NCBI RefSeq assembly: GCF_036030735.1
Contig: NZ_CP107928.1
Span: forward strand, 4,836,001 to 4,900,000
Direction: 5' to 3'
Length of the DNA stretch: 64,000 nucleotides
DNA from: Streptomyces sp. NBC_00425
GTDB lineage: Bacteria; Actinomycetota; Actinomycetes; Streptomycetales; Streptomycetaceae
A program made the position numbers and the translations under genes. Below, in pieces: positions 60,240-64,000 of this stretch (positions within the stretch are counted from its first letter, which is position 1; each line of letters starts with the position of its first letter). The notes beneath the pieces were generated by a model, which had not been told where the DNA came from, searched no databases, and saw only the letters and a program-made list of their open reading frames with translations.

Positions 60240-61370
60240 TTGAAGGACCACGAACGACCACCGGCACGTCCGGCCAGACTGTCCCTCTTCAGATCCCTCT
60301 GGTACCGCTCACGCACCGAGGCCCGGGACGACGCCGAGGCGGGCCGCTCCATCACGATGCCCGTACGGATCGGCGCGCCCCCGCTGTTGCAGGTGCTGCG
60401 CCGCCTCAGCGTCGCCCTGCTGGTGCTCGCGATCACCACACTGATCGTCTACGCCGACCACGACGGCTACAACGACAACTCGGACGGCTCCGTGAGCCTC
60501 CTGGACGCCGCCTACTACGCCACCGTCACGCTCTCCACCACCGGCTACGGCGACATCACGCCGGTCAGCGACACGGCCCGGCTCATCAACATCCTCGTCA
60601 TCACCCCGCTGCGCGTCCTGTTCCTGATCATTCTGGTCGGCACCACCCTCGAAGTGCTCACCGAACGTACCCGGCAGCAGGTCCGCATCCACCGCTGGCG
60701 GGTCCGCACCAGCGGCCACATCGTGGTCGTCGGCTATGGCACGAAGGGCCGGCACGCGGTGCAGACGCTGGTCGGGAACGGCATTTCCAAGGACCAGATC
60801 GTCATCGTGGACGCACAGCGCAAGTCCGCGGTCGCGGCCGGCGACGACGGACTGGTGTCGGTGACGGGAGACGCCACCCGCTCGGAGACCCTGGTGAAGG
60901 CCGAGGTCCAGAACGCCTCCCAGGTGATCGTGGCTCCCCAGCGCGACGACACCGCGGCCCTCGTCACCCTGACCGCGCGTCAGCTCAACCGGCGCGCCAC
61001 GATCGTCGTCGCCGCCCGCGAGGACGAGAATGTGCCACTGCTCAAACAGAGCGGCGCGGACACCGTGGTCACCAGCTCCAGCTCCGCCGGCCGGCTGCTC
61101 GGCGTGTCGATGGTCAGCCCGACCGTGGCCCAGACGCTGGAGAACCTGATGACTCTCGGCAGCGGCCTGGACCTCATCGAACGCCCGGTCTCCACGGCCG
61201 AGGTGGGAGAGGAGCCGCGCTCCTGCGCGGATCTGATCGTGGCCGTCGTCCGGGGCAAGCAGCTCCTGGACTACACCGACCCCCGGCTCGCCCGTCTCCG
61301 GTCGGGGGACCGTGTGATCACCGTCAGCCGGGCCGCACCGGTCTCCGACGAGCAGGGAAGTTTCACGTGA
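60240..61370 (+). CDS. Potassium channel with RCK domain
   Basis: 376 residues from TTG 60240 (AGGGGG 5 bases upstream; ATG 60357 is the fallback). Helix 1 VLRRLSVALLVLAITTLIVY, pore helix and selectivity filter TLSTTGYGDITP (TTGYGD at about 100-105), helix 2 LINILVITPLRVLFLIILVG, then RCK domain GHIVVVGYGTKGRHAVQTLV, VSVTGDATRSETLVKAEV, QRDDTAALVTLTARQLNRRA and a TrkA-C part. It is a 2-TM K+ channel gated by a nucleotide or ion bound at RCK. The final codons GGA AGT TTC ACG TGA lie in a parS-like site, so the stop codon is part of the ParB motif. Confidence 0.92.
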   Translation: MKDHERPPARPARLSLFRSLWYRSRTEARDDAEAGRSITMPVRIGAPPLLQVLRRLSVALLVLAITTLIVYADHDGYNDNSDGSVSLLDAAYYATVTLSTTGYGDITPVSDTARLINILVITPLRVLFLIILVGTTLEVLTERTRQQVRIHRWRVRTSGHIVVVGYGTKGRHAVQTLVGNGISKDQIVIVDAQRKSAVAAGDDGLVSVTGDATRSETLVKAEVQNASQVIVAPQRDDTAALVTLTARQLNRRATIVVAAREDENVPLLKQSGADTVVTSSSSAGRLLGVSMVSPTVAQTLENLMTLGSGLDLIERPVSTAEVGEEPRSCADLIVAVVRGKQLLDYTDPRLARLRSGDRVITVSRAAPVSDEQGSFT

Positions 61371-61374
61371 AACA
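61359..61374. promoter_or_regulatory. parS-like site at 3' end of channel gene
   Basis: AGTTTCACGTGAAACA, 15 of 16 bases of the parS consensus (first base A instead of T, inner 14-bp palindrome intact). The channel stop codon TGA is inside it. Confidence 0.9.
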
Positions 61375-61486
61375 CCGCGTCGCGGAACACCGCGCCGTGA
61401 ACACGGCGTCATGAGAGAACACGTCATGAGAGAACGCTTCGTGGAAGAACGCTTCGTCATCACCGCTTCGTGAGAGACCGCCTGTT
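61371..61486. repeat. Inter-parS spacer with two direct repeats
   Basis: Between the channel stop and the moeA stop. Two 14-bp CGTCATGAGAGAAC copies (61407-61420, 61422-61435) and two 12-bp AGAACGCTTCGT copies (61431-61442, 61446-61457), each 15 bp apart, so both repeats share one period. No gene. Confidence 0.8.
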
Positions 61487-61498
61487 TCACGTGAAACA
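61483..61498. promoter_or_regulatory. parS site (perfect) at 3' end of moeA
   Basis: TGTTTCACGTGAAACA within the longer palindrome CCTGTTTCACGTGAAACAGG. Centre-to-centre 124 bp from the parS-like site in the channel gene. It encodes the last codons Cys-Phe-Thr-stop of moeA on the - strand. Confidence 0.95.
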
Positions 61499-62887
61499 GG
61501 CGCCGACCCCGGCCGTCGCCCACGGCAGGTCGAGGAGTTCGGCCTCCTGACCTGCCCGCGCGCCACCCGGCGGCACGACGGCGAGGGCGTCGGCCGCCGC
61601 GATGCCGCGCAGCATGGCCGGCCCGTTGTAGTGCAGCGCAACGGCGTGGTCCCCTCGTAGGGACACCGGGACGAGCCGGGTGTCGTACGGATGCCCGTGC
61701 ACCGTGTCCCGCAACGGCAGTGCGTACGGCTCGGGCGCCGGGCGGGCGGCCAGGGTCCGCACCAGCGGTTCCGCCAGCGTGAGCAGGCCGGAGACGGCCG
61801 CGAGGGGGTTGCCGGGCAGACCGACGAGGTGTTGGTCGTCCTTGGTGCGGGCCAACAGCATGGGATGGCCGGGGCGTACCTTCACGCCGTCGACGAGGAG
61901 TTCGGCGTCGATGCGGCGCAGGACGGGGTGCACATGGTCGACGGGGCCCGCGGCGGTGCCTCCGGTGGTGACGATCAGGTCGGCGCCCGAGCCGGTGACC
62001 GCCTTGTGCAGGGCCTTCGCGTCGTCGCCGAGCCTGCGCACGGCGATGACGTCGGCGCCGAGCGCCCGCAGCCACGGGGGCAGCATCGGGCCGAGCGCGT
62101 CCCGGATGAGTCCGTCGCGCGGGCGTCCCTCGGCGAGCAGTTCGTCGCCGAGGACGAACACCTCGACCCGGGGCCGGGGGACGGCGGTCAGCGTGTCGTA
62201 TCCGGCGGCAGCCGCGAGACCGAGCACGGCCGGCGTCACCACCGCTCCGGCGAGCAGCAGCTGGTCCCCGCTGCGGCACTCCTGGCCCCGCGGCCGGATG
62301 TCCTGGCCGTGCTGCATCTCGCGAGTGGGGTGCAGCCGGCCGTTGTCGTCGGTGCGCCCGTGCTCGCTGCGCAGCACCGCGGTGGTGTCCGGGGGGATGC
62401 GGGCTCCGGTGGCGATCCGGACGGCCTCGCCGTCGGCGAGGGGCGCGGGGGCCGTGCTGCCGGCCAGCACACCCTCGTCCCGGACATGCCAGGGGCCCGG
62501 GCCGGCGACGGCCCAGCCGTCCATCGCCGAGGTGTCGAACGAGGGCAGGTCGGTGAGGGCGGTCAGCGGGGCGGCGAGGACGAGACCGAGGGCGTCGCCG
62601 AGAGTCACGGAGACGGGGGTCCGGCGGGCTGCGAGGGGCCGTGCCGCCCGGGCGGCGACCGTGCGGGCCTCGGGCCAGGGGGTCGCCCGGTGGTGGTGCT
62701 CCTGTGCGGGGGTCCGACGACCTGTCTCCGGGGTGCGCGACGGCGGGGCGCCCTCGCTCGCACGCCGTCCCGGACGGTGGTCACCGGTCGGGCGGGCGGG
62801 GCTGTTGCCGTCCTTCACGAGGGCGAGCGCCTCCTCGACGTCGAGGTCCTCGGCGTCGAGACCCTGTCCCGTGCCGCCGGGGGTCAT
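61487..62887 (-). CDS. moeA: Molybdopterin molybdenumtransferase-like protein (MoeA)
   Basis: 466 residues, ATG 62887, start overlapping the mobA-like stop by 4 bases (ATGA). After an 85-residue low-complexity N-terminus come MoeA motifs: LPSFDTSAMDGWAVAGPGPW, RIATGARIPPDTTAVLRSEH, VFVLGDELLAEG, DLIVTTGGTAAGPVDHVHPV, KVRPGHPMLLART and VGLPGNPLAAVSGLLTL. It would insert molybdate into molybdopterin-AMP in the cytoplasm. The usual GGVSxGDxD motif reads GGTAAGPVDH and PPGADAV reads PPDTTAV, so catalysis may differ from canonical MoeA. The coding region ends within a parS. Confidence 0.88.
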   Translation of the reverse strand: MTPGGTGQGLDAEDLDVEEALALVKDGNSPARPTGDHRPGRRASEGAPPSRTPETGRRTPAQEHHHRATPWPEARTVAARAARPLAARRTPVSVTLGDALGLVLAAPLTALTDLPSFDTSAMDGWAVAGPGPWHVRDEGVLAGSTAPAPLADGEAVRIATGARIPPDTTAVLRSEHGRTDDNGRLHPTREMQHGQDIRPRGQECRSGDQLLLAGAVVTPAVLGLAAAAGYDTLTAVPRPRVEVFVLGDELLAEGRPRDGLIRDALGPMLPPWLRALGADVIAVRRLGDDAKALHKAVTGSGADLIVTTGGTAAGPVDHVHPVLRRIDAELLVDGVKVRPGHPMLLARTKDDQHLVGLPGNPLAAVSGLLTLAEPLVRTLAARPAPEPYALPLRDTVHGHPYDTRLVPVSLRGDHAVALHYNGPAMLRGIAAADALAVVPPGGARAGQEAELLDLPWATAGVGACFT

Positions 62888-63885
62888 CCGGCGTCCGGTC
62901 CGGAGCGGGTGGGCTCCGCGCCCGCGGTGTCGGTGCCGGCGGGTTCGGCGCCGGTGGTGTCCCCGCCGACGGGTTCCGTGCCGGTGGGTACGGTGCCGGT
63001 CGGTTCCGTGCCGGTGGGTTCGACGGCTCGGTCCTGCTCGGTCTGCGCCTCCTGGGCCCAGCGCAGCGCGAGGGCGGTGGCCTTGCGGGCGGCCTCGGCG
63101 ACGGCCTCGGGGCCTCCCTGGGCCCGCGCGGCCGCGTAGCCGACCAGGAAGGTGGTCAGCGGGGCCGCGGGCCGAGCCACCCCGTGGGCGGCGTCCCGCG
63201 CGAGGTCGAGCAGGGCGCCGGTGTCGACGTCGAGGTCGATGCCCAGTTCGTCCTTGACTGCGGAGATCCATTCATCCAACACGTGGTCATGCTCCCTGAT
63301 CCGTGCCCTGGCGGAGGCGATGTCGTCCCAGGTGTCGCAGTCGAACGAAGCGACGGGGTCGGGGACGCGGGTGAGTTCGAGTCCGGCGGTCAGCCGGCGC
63401 AGGGGCAGCCCGGCGAGACCGCCCCGGTCCGCGGTGAGCACCGCCAGTTCGCGGCGCAGGGCCGCCGTACGGTACGCGGCGACGAGCGGCTGGTCGCGGC
63501 CTTCGCCGTCGGTGAGCAGCACGCCCTCGCCCGTTCCGGCGCGCAGGACGCCCAGCAGCCGCCGCACGGTGTCCGCGGTGAGGAACGGCAGATCGGCGGA
63601 GAGGACGAGGACGTCGTCCGCCGCGGTGTGACGCAGACCGGCGTCGAGCGCGGCGACGGGACCCGCCCCGGGCGGGTCCTCGCGCGCCCAGCGCACCGGC
63701 CGGTCGGTGGGGCGGTGGGCGGCGACGACGACGGTGGCGCGCGCGTCGACGCAGGCCGCGAGCACCCGGTCCAGCAGCGCGCGCCCACCCACCCGCACAC
63801 CCGGTTTGTCGGCGCCGCCCAGCCTGCGGGCGCCGCCGCCGGCCAGCACGACGGCGTCGTAGACGGCGGACTCGTTCGAGGTCAC
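62884..63885 (-). CDS. mobA: MobA-like nucleotidyltransferase fused to DUF6457
   Basis: 333 residues, GTG 63885. Residues 1-190: NTP-transferase of the MobA/MocA type (VVLAGGGARRLGGADKPGVR nucleotide loop, VVVAAHRPTDRP, VLVLSADLPFLTADTVRRLL). Residues about 195-285: DUF6457 helical domain (HVLDEWISAVKDELGIDLDV, TTFLVGYAAARAQGGPEAVA). The last 45 residues are degenerate (E/V)PTGT repeats. MobA adds GMP to molybdenum cofactor; the fused DUF6457 form is an actinobacterial variant. Coupled to the downstream moeA-like gene, consistent with molybdenum cofactor maturation. Confidence 0.88.
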   Translation of the reverse strand: MTSNESAVYDAVVLAGGGARRLGGADKPGVRVGGRALLDRVLAACVDARATVVVAAHRPTDRPVRWAREDPPGAGPVAALDAGLRHTAADDVLVLSADLPFLTADTVRRLLGVLRAGTGEGVLLTDGEGRDQPLVAAYRTAALRRELAVLTADRGGLAGLPLRRLTAGLELTRVPDPVASFDCDTWDDIASARARIREHDHVLDEWISAVKDELGIDLDVDTGALLDLARDAAHGVARPAAPLTTFLVGYAAARAQGGPEAVAEAARKATALALRWAQEAQTEQDRAVEPTGTEPTGTVPTGTEPVGGDTTGAEPAGTDTAGAEPTRSGPDAG

Positions 63886-63957
63886 CCCACGAGTATGCGG
63901 TCCGCCCGGGGCAGCCGGTCCCCCTGGATCACGGGGAGCGCACGGGCCCGTCCGGGC

Positions 63958-64000
63958 TCACAGCGTGCGCAGCAGCACCGCCGGCTGCTCCACGCAGTCC
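63958..64000 (-). CDS. 3' end of an unidentified gene
   Basis: Only the last 14 codons are visible, reading toward the left and ending DCVEQPAVLLRTL-stop (TGA 63960-63958). The gene continues beyond the right edge. 72 bases separate its stop from the mobA-like start, so it may share that operon. Too short to name. Confidence 0.5.
   Translation of the reverse strand, partial: DCVEQPAVLLRTL

Overview
This window is high-GC actinobacterial chromosome, almost certainly from a Streptomyces. Codon third positions are GC-rich, GTG/TTG starts are common, and several genes look leaderless. The families are typical of the genus: XRE-DUF5753/DUF397 pair, ANTAR regulator, Bpa proteasome activator, mycothiol-type maleylpyruvate isomerase fold, SseB, FUSC, and bkd-type dehydrogenase. 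The gene order (second thrS, metG, aspS, bkd cluster, two kinases) resembles, from memory, the SCO3778-SCO3829 part of S. coelicolor; this should be checked by alignment. Two perfect parS sites and one 15/16 match place the window in the ParB-loaded domain around oriC.

Left part (1-13.2 kb): the 5' end of a short threonyl-tRNA synthetase, preceded by what looks like a Thr-codon leader peptide plus terminator; a lipoprotein; a GAF-ANTAR regulator; an XRE-TPR regulator facing a small exported peptide gene; a large Pro/Val/Ala-rich protein; an SH3b secreted protein; a MocR regulator divergent from an alpha/beta hydrolase; and a FUSC membrane protein.

13.3-17.8 kb: an acidic vWA protein, metG and a small conserved protein. 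17.8-21.9 kb is the most accessory-looking stretch: an XRE/DUF397 pair, an HTH/zinc-ribbon protein, a frameshifted Rpn-like nuclease gene and a small ORF.

21.8-43.6 kb: secreted enzymes (pectate lyase, intradiol dioxygenase), a PH-domain protein with an AbiEii-like nucleotidyltransferase, aspS with a parS site in its upstream region, a PAS-GAF-PP2C-ATPase regulator, an AI-2E permease, a broken Bro-N gene, pirin, SseB, a FadE-type acyl-CoA dehydrogenase, M18 aminopeptidase, a thioredoxin-NHL protein, LURP-one protein, nitrilase and D-Ala-D-Ala carboxypeptidase.

43.7-64 kb: a GntR-MFS operon, the three-gene branched-chain 2-oxoacid dehydrogenase operon (bkdABC), a phosphotransferase behind an unusual 10-bp-phased GAC array, two head-to-head Ser/Thr kinases, the Bpa proteasome activator, a quinone oxidoreductase, a DrrAB-type ABC transporter, a stand-alone RCK protein divergent from a paralogous RCK potassium channel, and a moeA-mobA pair. 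The channel gene and moeA converge, and each ends inside a parS palindrome. Twelve or more strong GC hairpins punctuate the gene ends. No rRNA, tRNA, CRISPR array or intact insertion sequence was recognised.
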